Notes: generated by a model from the letters alone, not told the origin. Positions 35,471 through 46,323 are shown, numbered from the stretch's first letter. The stretch is 64,000 nt of DNA from Bradyrhizobium sp. SRS-191 (GCF_024586915.1 NZ_JANBVS010000023.1:1-64000); one strand, 5' to 3'. Program-made: numbers and translations.

Positions 35471-37001
35471 CGTACAAGGTCTCGAGCGTGATCAGGTTGA
35501 CGTTGCGCTCGCGCGCGTAGCGTTCGGTGTTGCGGCGCGCCTTGCCGCGCACGAAGAAGGGAATCTTGGTCAGCTCGCGCTCGGCGTCGGACGCCCAGGC
35601 GAGCTCAGTGGATGCGACGGTTTCGACGACACGCAGCTGCGGCTGCTGCGGCGGGGCAGCGGGCGCAGCGCCGAGATGCGACGGCGCGTGATCGGCGAAT
35701 TCATGATCCTCGCGGAACATGCCGAGCAGATGCTCCTCCAGGCCCATCATCAGCGGATGCACCCAGGTGTCGAACAGCACGTTAGCGCCTTCGAAGCCCA
35801 TCTGCGGCGAGTAGCGCGCCGGAAAATCCTGCACGTGGGTCGGCGACGAGATCACGGCGCAGGGAATGCCGAGGCGCTTCGCGATATGGCGCTCCATCTG
35901 GGTGCCGAGCACCAGCTCCGGCCTGAGCTCGCTGACGCGGGCCTCGACCTCCAGGTAATCATCGGTAATCAGCGGCTCGACGCCGTAGGTCGCGGCGGCC
36001 TCGCGGATCTCGCGGGCGAACTCACGCGCATAAGTGCCGAGGCCGACGACCTCGAAGCCGAGCTCCTGGGTCGCAACGCGCGCGGCGGCCACGGCGTGAG
36101 TCGCGTCGCCGAAGATGAAGACGCGCTTGCCGGTGAGATAGGTCGAGTCCACCGAGCGCGAATACCAGGGAAGTCTGCTCTCGGCGCGCGACAGAACGGG
36201 CGCTGCATCGACGCCGGCAAGATTTGCGACCTCCTTGATGAAGTCGCGCGTCGCGCCGACGCCGATCGGAATCGTGCGCGTATAGGGTTGGCCGAACTGA
36301 CGCTGCAGCCATTGCGCAGCGGTCGCGGCGATCTCGGGATAAAGCACGATGTTGAAATCGGCTTGCGGCAGGCGGGCGAGATCTGATGGCGTCGCGTTCC
36401 ATGGCGCGACGACGTTGATCTCGATGCCGAGCTCCACAACCTGCCTGGTCACTTCCGCGAGATCATCGCGGTGACGGAAGCCGAGCGCCGTCGGACCAAG
36501 CAGGTTGCAGACTGGACGAGCGCCTGTCTCCTTCTCACGGCGGGGGGAGCCATCAGCGGAAGACGCAGCCAACGCCCGTACAATCCGGTAGAATGTTTCC
36601 GAGGCGCCCCAATTCTCCTTGCGCTGATACGCCGGCAGCTCGAGCGGGATCACCGGAATCGGAAGCTTCAACGCCAGCGCAAGGCCGCCGGGATCGTCCT
36701 GGATCAGCTCGGCCGTGCAGGACGCGCCGACCAGCATCGCCTGCGGCTGGAAGCGCTCATAGGCAGCGCGCGCCGCGCTCTGCAGCAGATCCGCGGTGTC
36801 GCCGCCGAGATCGCGCGCCTGGAACGTGGTGTACGTCACCGGCGGCCGGCGGTCGCGGCGCTCGATCATCGTGAACAGCAGATCGGCGTAGGTGTCGCCC
36901 TGCGGGGCATGAAGCACGTAGTGCACGTCGCGCATCGCGGTCGCGATGCGCATCGCGCCGATATGCGGGGGGCCTTCATATGTCCAGACCGACAGCTGCA
37001 T
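35445..37001 (-). CDS. bchB: Light-independent protochlorophyllide reductase subunit BchB
   Basis: The NifK-like subunit (518 aa) of the BchNB catalytic component, which reduces protochlorophyllide ring D. It starts [20 protein letters not shown], with cluster-region Cys in [19 protein letters not shown]. The C-terminal substrate-gating region is [16 protein letters not shown]. It follows bchN by a single base and runs 26 bp into bchH. A Lys/Glu/Gly-rich insert near residues 150-165 is slightly unusual. Confidence 0.97.
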
Positions 37002-37002
37002 C

Positions 37003-38879
<1,877 letters not shown>

Positions 38880-39035
38880 CGGTGCCCAGTGGTGCGATGA
38901 CGACAACCACAGGGACATTTGTGGTGCACCGCACTCGGTCTGGTCAACGTGACGTTGTGCAGTTTGCAGGTGGCGCATCGCAAATCCCCGGAGTGCGGGC
39001 CCGATGGGGAAAAAGCTAGACCCGGGTCGGAAGAG

Positions 39036-39069
39036 TGTCAACCAAAATTGACGTCAAAGAATATTGACG
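39036..39069. promoter_or_regulatory. Two abutting PpsR-like dyads between bchF and aerR
   Basis: GTCAACCAAAATTGAC (39037-39052) is followed with no gap by GTCAAAGAATATTGAC (39053-39068), both GTCAA-N6-TTGAC. With flanking bases they read TGTCAA-N6-TTGACG and CGTCAA-N6-TTGACG, close to the PpsR consensus TGT-N12-ACA. They lie 40-70 bp before the aerR start and upstream of bchF, so both directions may be controlled. Confidence 0.65.
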
Positions 39070-39107
39070 CAACGAGTGACGTGCGCTCATATGGAGGGGA
39101 GGCGCTT

Positions 39108-40004
39108 ATGACCGAGCTCAATGAAACAGCCCGATTCTCGCGAGCCCGCTTTCGGACGAAGCGTGGCCAGGCCGGCTTTCATCCGCCGGCAGCGCCGCGC
39201 GTCAACATTCCCTTACACAGCACGCGTCATCCCCAGCTGAACGGAGCGATCGAAGCCGAGATCATTCCGCGGCTGGTGATGGCGCATGCCTCCGCGCTCG
39301 AGCGCGTGCCGGCGATCATCACCGCCTCAGCCCAGGACGCCGCCCACTTCGCCGAGCTGGTGCTGGACGCCGACGAGGACGGTGCGGTGGCCTGCATCCA
39401 GGCGCATCGCGACCACGGTGAAACGCTGGAGCGGATCTATCTCGATCTGCTGGTGCCCACCGCCAACCATCTGCGCCATCTGTGGGCCGACGACGAGCGC
39501 GACTTCGCCGATGTCACGCTGGCGCTGTGGCGGCTGCAACAATTGTTGCGCCACTTCAGTCCCGCGTTCTGCGCCGAGCTTGGTGTCCCGCCGACCGGGC
39601 TACGCGTGCTGCTGACGACCGCTCCGGGTGATCGGCGCGAGATCGGCCACATGATGTTCGGCGTCCTGCTCGCGGGCGAGTTCTTCCGCCGCGACGGCTG
39701 GGACAGCTGGATCGAGCCAGATACGGCGGATCGCGGCTTCGTCGATGCGCTTCGCACGCAATGGTTCAACGTCGTCGAGTTTTTCGCCACGAGCGACAAG
39801 AAGCTTGACGATCTCGCCTCAAACATAAGGATGGCCAGGCGCGAGTCCTCCAACCAGGACATCGGCGTGCTGGTCTGCGGTCCTGCGTTTATTGAACGGC
39901 CTGAACTCGTTCTTCTGGTCGGCGGCGACGGTGTCGTCTCCGATCCGAGCAGAGAGGCTTCGCAAGCCCGGCACGTCGTCAGTCTTCTGACCGAACGGCG
40001 ATAG
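39108..40004 (+). CDS. aerR: AerR/PpaA-type cobalamin-binding-domain regulator
   Basis: A 298-aa regulator with a vitamin B12-binding-like C-terminal domain: TTAPGDRREIGHMMFGVLLA, an alpha/beta Rossmann pattern, and LVLLVGGDGVVSDPSREA. AerR/PpaA proteins bind cobalamin and modulate PpsR/CrtJ in Rhodobacter. It directly precedes ppsR1, the same order as ppaA-ppsR. The ATG at 39108 has a strong GGAGGGGAGG ribosome binding site; a longer frame crosses the promoter. The middle region (residues ~50-130) is helical with RDHGETLERIYLDLLVPTANHL. Cobalamin binding is expected from the family, not shown. Confidence 0.88.
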   Translation: MTELNETARFSRARFRTKRGQAGFHPPAAPRVNIPLHSTRHPQLNGAIEAEIIPRLVMAHASALERVPAIITASAQDAAHFAELVLDADEDGAVACIQAHRDHGETLERIYLDLLVPTANHLRHLWADDERDFADVTLALWRLQQLLRHFSPAFCAELGVPPTGLRVLLTTAPGDRREIGHMMFGVLLAGEFFRRDGWDSWIEPDTADRGFVDALRTQWFNVVEFFATSDKKLDDLASNIRMARRESSNQDIGVLVCGPAFIERPELVLLVGGDGVVSDPSREASQARHVVSLLTERR

Positions 40005-40082
40005 CTGAGGGTGCAGTGAAGATGAATGCTGGAACGAGACTTGCCGCGCGAAGGCTCCTTGATTGGGAGGACAACGGCGTTG

Positions 40083-41510
40083 GTGAGGGCGTTCAGAGCT
40101 CCGAAAGAGTCGCTTGGCGATCTCAATGCGGACGTTGCGGCCATGCTGGTGGCCGCAGCCTCCGACATTGCGCTCGCGCTCGACGCCGACGGCAACATCC
40201 AGGACCTGGCCTTTCAGCAGGCCGGCCTACCCCTTGAATTGAGAAACACAGACGAGTGGATCGGCCGATCCTGGCAAGCAACAGTGTCCGAGGAAAGCCA
40301 GACCAAGCCAGAGCTGATGCTCACCGAAGCCTCGGAGCGCAAGGTGTCGCGCTGGCGCGAGGTGCGCTATCCGGCCGCGCGCGGGCCTGACATCCCGATC
40401 CTGTTCGCGGTCGTCGCGATCAAGGGCGCGGCCCGCTACATCGCGGTCGGCCGCGACGTCCGCGCCACGGCCGCGCTCCAGCAGAAGCTGATCGAGGCGC
40501 AGGTCGCGATCGAGCGCGACTATTCGCGCATGCGCAATGCCGAATCGCGCTACCGGATCCTGTTCCAGATCACCGCCGAGCCCGTCCTGATCATCGACGC
40601 GACCAGCCACCGAATCGTCGAGGCCAATCCGGCCGCCGCCACCCTGCTCGACCACGGCGCCGCCAACCTGATCGGCAAGTTGTTTCCGGATGCGCTGCTG
40701 ATCGACGACCTCTCGATGTCGCAATCGCTGTCGCTGACGATTCGCTCGCAAGGCAAGATCGAGCGCGCCAAGGTGACGCTCGACGGCGGCCGCGACTATC
40801 TGCTCGACGGCACCTTCTTCCGCCAGGACACCTCCGCCTTCTTCCTGCTGCGGTTCTCGCCGCAGCATGGGCAGCCGGCGCTGCCCAAGGCGTCCGACGT
40901 CAACACCCAGCTGGTGCAGTTCGTCGAATCGGCGCCCGACGGCTTCGTCATCACCGACATGGACGGGCGGCTGCTGCACGCCAATGCCACGTTCCTGCAG
41001 CTCGCTCAGATCGAGAACATGCACCAGATCATCGGCGAGACCATCGACCGCTGGATCGGCAAGTCGGCGGTCGACTTCTCGGTGATGCTGAGCAACCTGC
41101 GTCAGCACGGCACCTTGAAGCTGTTCTCCAGCGTCGTCCGCGGCGAGCACGGCTCGCCGGTCGACGTCGAGATCTCCGCCACCACCGTCGGCGCGCCCGG
41201 CCAGGCCCGGCTCGGCTTCACCATCCGCAATGTCGGCCCGCGCATCTCCGCCGACGGCGGCGACCACGCCTTCATCCCGCGCTCGCGCGAGCAGCTCGCC
41301 GAGCTGATCGGCCGCGTGCCGCTGAAGGAGCTGGTGCGCGAGACCACCGACGTGATCGAGCGGATGTGCATCGAGACCGCGCTCAAGCTCACCGGCGACA
41401 ACCGCGCCACCGCCGCCGAGATGCTCGGGCTGAGCCGTCAGAGCCTGTATGTGAAGCTGCGGCGCTACGGCCTCGCCGAGCCGAGCGAAGAAGACAGTCA
41501 GTTGGAATAG
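40083..41510 (+). CDS. ppsR1: PpsR1, PAS-domain/Fis-HTH photosynthesis regulator with one Cys
   Basis: A PpsR/CrtJ regulator (475 aa from the GTG). It has an N-terminal PAS-like region, then a coiled segment LQQKLIEAQVAIERDYSRMR, two PAS domains (ILFQITAEPVLIIDATSHRI and FVESAPDGFVITDMDGRLLH) and a C-terminal Fis-type HTH (ATAAEMLGLSRQSLYVKLRR). I chose GTG 40083 because PpsR proteins begin near RAFRAPKESLGDL and the codons before it are atypical; ATG 40026 and TTG 40080 are alternatives. It has a single Cys (about 429, IERMCIETA), just before the HTH. As I recall, ORS278 PpsR1 is redox-sensitive through an intermolecular disulfide. Confidence 0.93.
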   Translation: MRAFRAPKESLGDLNADVAAMLVAAASDIALALDADGNIQDLAFQQAGLPLELRNTDEWIGRSWQATVSEESQTKPELMLTEASERKVSRWREVRYPAARGPDIPILFAVVAIKGAARYIAVGRDVRATAALQQKLIEAQVAIERDYSRMRNAESRYRILFQITAEPVLIIDATSHRIVEANPAAATLLDHGAANLIGKLFPDALLIDDLSMSQSLSLTIRSQGKIERAKVTLDGGRDYLLDGTFFRQDTSAFFLLRFSPQHGQPALPKASDVNTQLVQFVESAPDGFVITDMDGRLLHANATFLQLAQIENMHQIIGETIDRWIGKSAVDFSVMLSNLRQHGTLKLFSSVVRGEHGSPVDVEISATTVGAPGQARLGFTIRNVGPRISADGGDHAFIPRSREQLAELIGRVPLKELVRETTDVIERMCIETALKLTGDNRATAAEMLGLSRQSLYVKLRRYGLAEPSEEDSQLE

Positions 41511-41553
41511 TCGCAGTTGGAAGAGTCGCAGCTGGAAGAGTTGCAGTTGGAAG
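41509..41553 (+). repeat. 15-bp tandem repeat between ppsR1 and bchG
   Basis: Three 15-bp units (AGTCGCAGTTGGAAG, AGTCGCAGCTGGAAG, AGTTGCAGTTGGAAG) follow a partial unit at the ppsR1 stop and end in AGTTGG. They fill the gap up to the bchG start and contain repeated GGAAGAG ribosome-binding-like motifs. Confidence 0.85.
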
Positions 41554-41570
41554 AGTTGGATCGCTTGCCC

Positions 41571-42485
41571 ATGACCGAGATCGCGCCCGTCCCGCTCGTT
41601 TCAAGGCTTCCCTCGAGGCTTCAGCCCGCGGCCGTTCTCGAATTGTTGAAGCCGATCACCTGGTTTCCGCCGATCTGGGCGTTCGGCTGCGGCGTGGTGT
41701 CGTCGGGCGCGCCGCTGGCGCCGCGCTGGCCGATCGTCATTGCAGGCCTGGTGCTCGCCGGCCCAATGGTGTGCGCCACCAGCCAAGCGGTCAACGACTG
41801 GTTCGATCGTCATGTCGACGCGATCAACGAGCCGGGCCGGCCGATTCCCTCGGGCCGCATCCCCGGGCGTTGGGGGCTTTACATTGCACTGATCTGGACC
41901 GTGCTGTCGCTCGGCGTCGCCACTTTGCTCGGCACCTGGGGTTTTGCCGCAGCAGCGCTCGGCCTCGCGCTCGCCTGGGCCTACAGCGCGCCGCCGATCC
42001 GGCTGAAGCAGAACGGCTGGTGGGGCAACAGCGCCGTCGGGCTGTGCTACGAGGGCCTGCCGTGGATCACGGCGGCAGCGATCATGAGCGGAACGGCGCC
42101 GTCCTGGCCCGTGCTCGCGATCGCGCTGCTCTATAGCGCGGGCGCCCACGGCATCATGACTTTGAACGACTTCAAGTCGATCGGCGGCGACCGCGTCAGC
42201 GGCGTCAACTCGCTGCCGGTGCTGCTCGGGCCAGAGCGCGCCGCCCGCCTCGCCTGCATCACCATGGCGCTGGCGCAGGTCGCCGTGCTCATCCTGCTGG
42301 TGATGTGGAGCCGCCCTGCGCATGCCATGATCGTGGCCGCGCTGATCGCGGCCCAGCTGGTGCTGATGCGACGGCTGATGACCAATCCGCGCGAACTCGC
42401 GCCCTGGTACAACGGGACCGGCGTGCTGCTCTACGTGCTCGGCATGCTGGTGACCGCCTTCGCTCTCGCCGGAATGTCGGCATGA
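41571..42485 (+). CDS. bchG: Bacteriochlorophyll synthase BchG
   Basis: A UbiA-family prenyltransferase (304 aa, the same length as Rhodobacter BchG) that esterifies bacteriochlorophyllide with geranylgeranyl or phytyl diphosphate in the membrane. The Asp-rich motifs NDWFDRHVDAINEPGRP and TLNDFKSIGGDRVSG are present, with eight or nine hydrophobic helices. The ATG at 41571 (MTEIAPVPLVSR) lacks a strong ribosome binding site; in-frame TTG codons in the tandem repeat upstream could also initiate. It is coupled to the next gene by ATGA. Confidence 0.96.
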   Translation: MTEIAPVPLVSRLPSRLQPAAVLELLKPITWFPPIWAFGCGVVSSGAPLAPRWPIVIAGLVLAGPMVCATSQAVNDWFDRHVDAINEPGRPIPSGRIPGRWGLYIALIWTVLSLGVATLLGTWGFAAAALGLALAWAYSAPPIRLKQNGWWGNSAVGLCYEGLPWITAAAIMSGTAPSWPVLAIALLYSAGAHGIMTLNDFKSIGGDRVSGVNSLPVLLGPERAARLACITMALAQVAVLILLVMWSRPAHAMIVAALIAAQLVLMRRLMTNPRELAPWYNGTGVLLYVLGMLVTAFALAGMSA

Positions 42486-43813
42486 CGACGGCGCCCGCTC
42501 CCCTCTCCTGGTTCGGCATCATCAGGCTCGGCCTGGTGCAGACCGCGCTCGGCGCCGTCGTGGTGCTGACGACCTCGACCCTGAACCGCGTGATGGTGAT
42601 CGAGCTGGCGCTGCCGGCCATGATCCCCGGCCTTCTGGTGGCGATCCACTATGCGATGCAGGTGCTCAGGCCGTGGCTCGGCCACGGCTCAGATATCGGC
42701 GGGCGCCGCTTCGCCTGGATCGTGGGCGGCATGGCGGTGCTCGCCGCGGGCGGCCTGCTTGCCGCTGTCGCCACCGCGCTGATGGCGAGCCAGCTCGTCC
42801 TCGGCCTCGTCGTTGCGGTGATCGCCTTCATCATGATCGGCATCGGGGTCGGCGCCGCCGGCACCTCGCTCTTGGTGCTGCTCGCCAAGCGCACCGCGCC
42901 AGGGCGACGCAGCGCCGCCGCCTCGATCGCCTGGATCATGATGATCGCGGGATTCATCGTCACCACGGCGGTCGCCGGCAAGGCGCTCGATCCGTTCTCC
43001 GGCGAGCGGCTGATGCTGGTGTCCGGCACGGTGTCGGCCATCGCGATGGTGCTGACCCTGCTCGGCGTCTGGGGCATCGAGCAGCCTGAGATCTCCACCG
43101 AAGCAGCGTCGGCACACGCCCAGGGCGGGGGCTTCATGGAGGATTTCCGCGAGATCTGCCGGGAGCCGCAGGCGCGGCGCTTCGCGATCTTCATCTTCGT
43201 CTCGATGCTCGCTTATAGCGCCCAGGACCTCATTCTCGAGCCGTTCGCCGGCAGCGTGTTCGGCATGACGCCGGGCCAGACCACGCAGCTCTCCTCGGTG
43301 CAGCACATGGGCGCGCTGATCGGCATGATCCTGATGCCGGCCATGGCCAGCCTGCACGCCGACTGGCGGACGCGGCCGCAGCCCTGGATCATCGGCGGCT
43401 GCCTCGCCTCGGCGCTGGCGCTGCTCAGCCTGGTCGCCGCCGCCACCGTCGGCCCCACCTGGCCGCTGCGCGCCTCGGTGCTGCTGCTCGGCATCACCAA
43501 TGGCGTCTACGCGATCGCCGCGATCGGCGCGATGATGAACATGGTCAGCGAGGGCCGCGACAATCGCGAGGGCACAAGGATGGGCCTGTGGGGCGCCTCG
43601 CAGGCGATCTCTTTCGGCATCGGCGGCTTCGTCGGCACCGCAGCGGCGGACGCCGCGCGTCATTTCATGCCGTCGACCGCCTCGGCCTATGCCGCGGTGT
43701 TTGCCGCCGAAGCCGCCCTGTTCGTTCTCTCCGCCTGGCTCGCGATCTGGATCAAGCGCCCGCGCGAGCAGGCCTCGACGCTGCAGGCGCAGCCGGCCAA
43801 TCAGGGAGCCTAG
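42482..43813 (+). CDS. PucC/LhaA-family membrane transporter (Orf428/Bch2 type)
   Basis: A 12-helix PucC-family MFS protein (443 aa) between bchG and bchP, the position of orf428 in Rhodobacter. Motifs include LVQTALGAVVVLTTSTLNRV and MLAYSAQDLILEPFAGSVFG. Members are proposed to deliver bacteriochlorophyll or help assemble antenna; its position by the terminal pigment steps supports handling of finished pigment. The ATG at 42482 overlaps the bchG stop by 4 bp. It is a paralogue of LhaA at 28836-30263. Confidence 0.93.
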   Translation: MTTAPAPLSWFGIIRLGLVQTALGAVVVLTTSTLNRVMVIELALPAMIPGLLVAIHYAMQVLRPWLGHGSDIGGRRFAWIVGGMAVLAAGGLLAAVATALMASQLVLGLVVAVIAFIMIGIGVGAAGTSLLVLLAKRTAPGRRSAAASIAWIMMIAGFIVTTAVAGKALDPFSGERLMLVSGTVSAIAMVLTLLGVWGIEQPEISTEAASAHAQGGGFMEDFREICREPQARRFAIFIFVSMLAYSAQDLILEPFAGSVFGMTPGQTTQLSSVQHMGALIGMILMPAMASLHADWRTRPQPWIIGGCLASALALLSLVAAATVGPTWPLRASVLLLGITNGVYAIAAIGAMMNMVSEGRDNREGTRMGLWGASQAISFGIGGFVGTAAADAARHFMPSTASAYAAVFAAEAALFVLSAWLAIWIKRPREQASTLQAQPANQGA

Positions 43814-43815
43814 CG

Positions 43816-45021
43816 ATGAGCACCTCGTCCGAGACGTTCGATGTCGTGGTGGTCGGCGGCGGCCCCGCCGGCGCCACCGCTGCCAATGATCTGGCGCGCC
43901 AGGGCCACCGCGTCCTGCTGCTCGACAAGGCCGGCCGCATCAAGCCGTGCGGCGGCGCCATCCCGCCGCGGTTGATCAACGAGTTCGAGATTCCCGACCA
44001 TCTGCTGGTGGCGCGGATCTCGTCGGCGCGCATGGTGTCACCGAGCAACCGCGACGTCGCCATGCCGATCGACGGCGGCTTCGTCGGCATGGTCGATCGC
44101 GAGCATTTCGACGAATGGCTGCGCAAGCGCGCCGCGGACAGCGGCGCGATCCGCCTCACCGGCACCTACAGCCATATCGCCCACGATGATGACGGTACGG
44201 CCGTCGTCCACTACGAGCGTCGCATGGACGATGGCAGCCTGCGCGGAGACTGCGTGCGGGCCCGTGCCGTGATCGGGGCCGACGGCGCCGTGTCGGCCGT
44301 GGCGCGCCAGTGCATCCCGGAAGTCGCCGAGATGCGCTACGTCTTTGCCTATCACGAGATCATCCGCTCGCCCGACTGCGGCCATCCGCTGTTCGATGCC
44401 ACCCGCTGCGACGTCGTCTACCGCGGCCAGCTCTCGCCCGACTTCTACAGCTGGGTGTTCCCGCACGGCCCGACCACCAGCATCGGCACCGGCAGCGCCC
44501 ACAAGGGCTTCTCGCTGCGCGGCTCGGTCGCCGCGTTCCGCAAGGCCGCCGCCTTCGACGATCTCGAGACCATCCGCCGCGAGGGCGCGCCGATCCCGCT
44601 GAAGCCGCTGTCGCGCTGGGACAACGGCCGTGACGTCGTGCTCGCCGGCGATGCCGCGGGCGTGGTGGCGCCCGCCTCCGGCGAAGGCATCTACTACGCG
44701 ATGGCTGGCGGCCGCGCCGCGGCCAACGCCGTCGCGCTGTTGCTGAAGACCGGCGACGCCGCGGCGCTCGCCACCGCGCGCAAAGCCTTCATGCGCAAGC
44801 ACGGCGCCGTGTTCTTCATCCTCGGCATGATGCAGCGCTACTGGTACACGAACGATGCCCGCCGCGAGCGCTTCGTCGCGATCTGCCGTGACAAGGACGT
44901 CCAGCAGCTGACTTGGGACGCCTACATGAACAAAGAGCTGGTGAAGGCCAAGCCGCTGTCGCACGTCCGCATCTTCGTCAAGAACATCGCCCACCTGACC
45001 GGGCTCGCGAAGGCGGCCTAG
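43816..45021 (+). CDS. bchP: Geranylgeranyl reductase BchP
   Basis: An FAD-containing reductase (401 aa) that reduces the geranylgeranyl tail of bacteriochlorophyll to phytyl. It has the N-terminal dinucleotide fold FDVVVVGGGPAGATAANDLA, then DKAGRIKPCGGAIPPRLINE, and the C-terminal FAD motif DVVLAGDAAGVVAPASGEGI. The end of the previous gene lies 2 bp upstream and GGGAG precedes the ATG, so it is in one operon with bchG. Length is normal. Confidence 0.97.
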   Translation: MSTSSETFDVVVVGGGPAGATAANDLARQGHRVLLLDKAGRIKPCGGAIPPRLINEFEIPDHLLVARISSARMVSPSNRDVAMPIDGGFVGMVDREHFDEWLRKRAADSGAIRLTGTYSHIAHDDDGTAVVHYERRMDDGSLRGDCVRARAVIGADGAVSAVARQCIPEVAEMRYVFAYHEIIRSPDCGHPLFDATRCDVVYRGQLSPDFYSWVFPHGPTTSIGTGSAHKGFSLRGSVAAFRKAAAFDDLETIRREGAPIPLKPLSRWDNGRDVVLAGDAAGVVAPASGEGIYYAMAGGRAAANAVALLLKTGDAAALATARKAFMRKHGAVFFILGMMQRYWYTNDARRERFVAICRDKDVQQLTWDAYMNKELVKAKPLSHVRIFVKNIAHLTGLAKAA

Positions 45022-45032
45022 CAGCTCACGCG

Positions 45033-45296
45033 ATGGATGAGCTGTTTCGCAGCCCTGAGGTGGTGGACCTGATCCTGCTGGTGGTGGCGGTGGAGTTGAT
45101 CGCCGTCACGCTGGTCTGGCGGCGCTATCGCCGCGGCATCAGCCCGCGGGCGCTGCTGCCTAACCTGCTCGCCGGGGTTTTCCTGCTGCTGGCGCTACGT
45201 TGCGCGCTGACCGGGGCGCCATGGTTCTGGCTGGCAGGCTGTCTGGCCGCCTCGGGCGTTGCCAACATTGCCGATCTGCGGCAGCGGTGGCGATGA
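45033..45296 (+). CDS. Small membrane protein downstream of bchP (87 aa)
   Basis: An 87-aa protein with three hydrophobic segments (VVDLILLVVAVELIAVTLVW, LLPNLLAGVFLLLALRCALT, APWFWLAGCLAASGVANIAD). It starts MDELFRSPEV 11 bp after bchP on the same strand. The ribosome binding site is weak, so it may depend on coupling. I do not recognise the family; position suggests a role with pigment or membrane assembly. Confidence 0.7.
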   Translation: MDELFRSPEVVDLILLVVAVELIAVTLVWRRYRRGISPRALLPNLLAGVFLLLALRCALTGAPWFWLAGCLAASGVANIADLRQRWR

Positions 45297-45376
45297 GGGC
45301 GTGGTGGCCGAATGACCAGGATCGGCAGCTCCGCAGCTGCCGTTCGTAGGTCCCTGCCACCAACGGCACCCAGAGC

Positions 45377-45501
45377 TGTGATTCCGGCGAACCCCGGGAT
45401 CCATAGCCACAGGCGGTCAATTGAGGCACGAAAGGTTCAACGCGCATCGTGCCTCAAGGGAGATCACGCGGTACGGGTCCCGGCGTTCGCCGGGACGACA
45501 C
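45377..45501. repeat. Dispersed intergenic inverted repeat (Bradyrhizobium type)
   Basis: It is bounded by GTGATTCCGGCGAACCCCGG and an inverted end GGGTCCCGGCGTTCGCCGGG. An inner inverted repeat TTGAGGCACGA...TCGTGCCTCAA lies at about 45420-45457. It separates the bchP operon from convergent cycA and may also act in bidirectional termination. Confidence 0.65.
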
Positions 45502-45561
45502 GGGTGCGTGCGGATGGCGCGAGGGCAACTGCTCAGGACCAGAGCGGCGCGCCGTCGCGGC

Positions 45562-45996
45562 TCACTTCTTCTCCGAGAACGTCTTCAGATAGGCGATGAC
45601 GTCCTTGCGTTGCTGCTCGTTGGCGAGCTTGAACACCATCTTGGTCGAGCCGGTGGCCTGATCGGCCTTGCCCTTTTCCGTCAGGTATTTCTTGAGGAAC
45701 GCGCTGGGGTCGACGAGGTATTCGAAGATGTTGTCGTCGGTCCAGACCAGCCCGGCTTCGCCGGCGTGCTTGTTCAGCTCGGAATAGGCAAAGCCCGGAT
45801 AGGTCCCGGTCGGGCGCCCCACGACGCCGGTGAGAACCGGGCCGACGGCATTCTTGGCCTCCGGCCCAATGCGGTGACAGGTCATGCACTGCTTGAAGAC
45901 CTGCTCGCCCTTGGCGGCGTCACCGCCTTCCAGCGCCGACGCGGCGCCTGCCGACGTTGCAATCACGACAGCCGCAACCAAACCTGCCTTCAGCAT
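45562..45996 (-). CDS. cycA: Cytochrome c2-type soluble c cytochrome
   Basis: A periplasmic class I cytochrome c (144 aa) with signal peptide MLKAGLVAAVVIATSAGAASA, heme motif CMTCH (Cys37, Cys40, His41) and the sixth-ligand Met in GSTKMVFKLANEQQRKD. The loop insertions (TGTYPGFAYSELNKHAGEAG) match the long cytochrome c2 group. The ATG has an AGGAGG ribosome binding site. Because the puf operon has no tetraheme pufC, CycA is the likely direct electron donor to the reaction centre. It is convergent with the bchP operon and divergent from ppsR2. Confidence 0.9.
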   Translation of the reverse strand: MLKAGLVAAVVIATSAGAASALEGGDAAKGEQVFKQCMTCHRIGPEAKNAVGPVLTGVVGRPTGTYPGFAYSELNKHAGEAGLVWTDDNIFEYLVDPSAFLKKYLTEKGKADQATGSTKMVFKLANEQQRKDVIAYLKTFSEKK

Positions 45997-46323
45997 GCGT
46001 ATCCTCCTGATGTGCCGTTTCGTTAGTGCATGTAATTTTGCATTACAGCTATCAATGTCATGAACGCTTGTCATGCTCATATGAAAAGAAAGTGAGCGAA
46101 TAAGTCGCAGTTCGACCATGCAATGGGCGCAGGAATACCGACGAAAGTTGGATGCTTGGAAATAAGCCTTGACACTGAAGGCGCTGCGTGGACTAACGAC
46201 ATTCTCAAGACTCTCAATACGTTAGCGGGATGCGGCGCAATACCTTCAAAATGCGCGCCAAACCGATCGGCCGCGATCCTGTGAGCGTCTTTCGAGGGTG
46301 CCAAGATAACGGGTGCCAAGACC
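45997..46323. other. cycA-ppsR2 divergent intergenic region
   Basis: No coding frame is credible here. It is AT-richer than its surroundings near cycA and holds the dyad at 46031-46047. Just before ppsR2 there is a 15-bp direct repeat (GGGTGCCAAGA at about 46297 and 46311) that includes the sequence ahead of the ATG. Confidence 0.6.
46031..46047. promoter_or_regulatory. PpsR-like dyad upstream of cycA with short spacer
   Basis: TGTAATTTTGCATTACA is a TGTAA-N7-TTACA dyad, that is TGT-N11-ACA. It is one base shorter than the PpsR consensus. It lies 35 bp before the cycA ATG in the divergent cycA-ppsR2 gap. Confidence 0.45.

Noticed and set aside
39037-39068. FNR/FixK box at the bchF-aerR region
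   Set aside because: The half-sites run GTCAA...TTGAC, the reverse order of a FixK box (TTGA...TCAA); they fit the PpsR-type dyad better.
41517-41570. bchG starting at the TTG within the tandem repeat
   Set aside because: It adds 18 repeat-encoded Glu/Leu/Gln residues (EELQLEEL) not seen in BchG; the ATG at 41571 gives the usual 304 aa. It is kept only as a possible secondary start.
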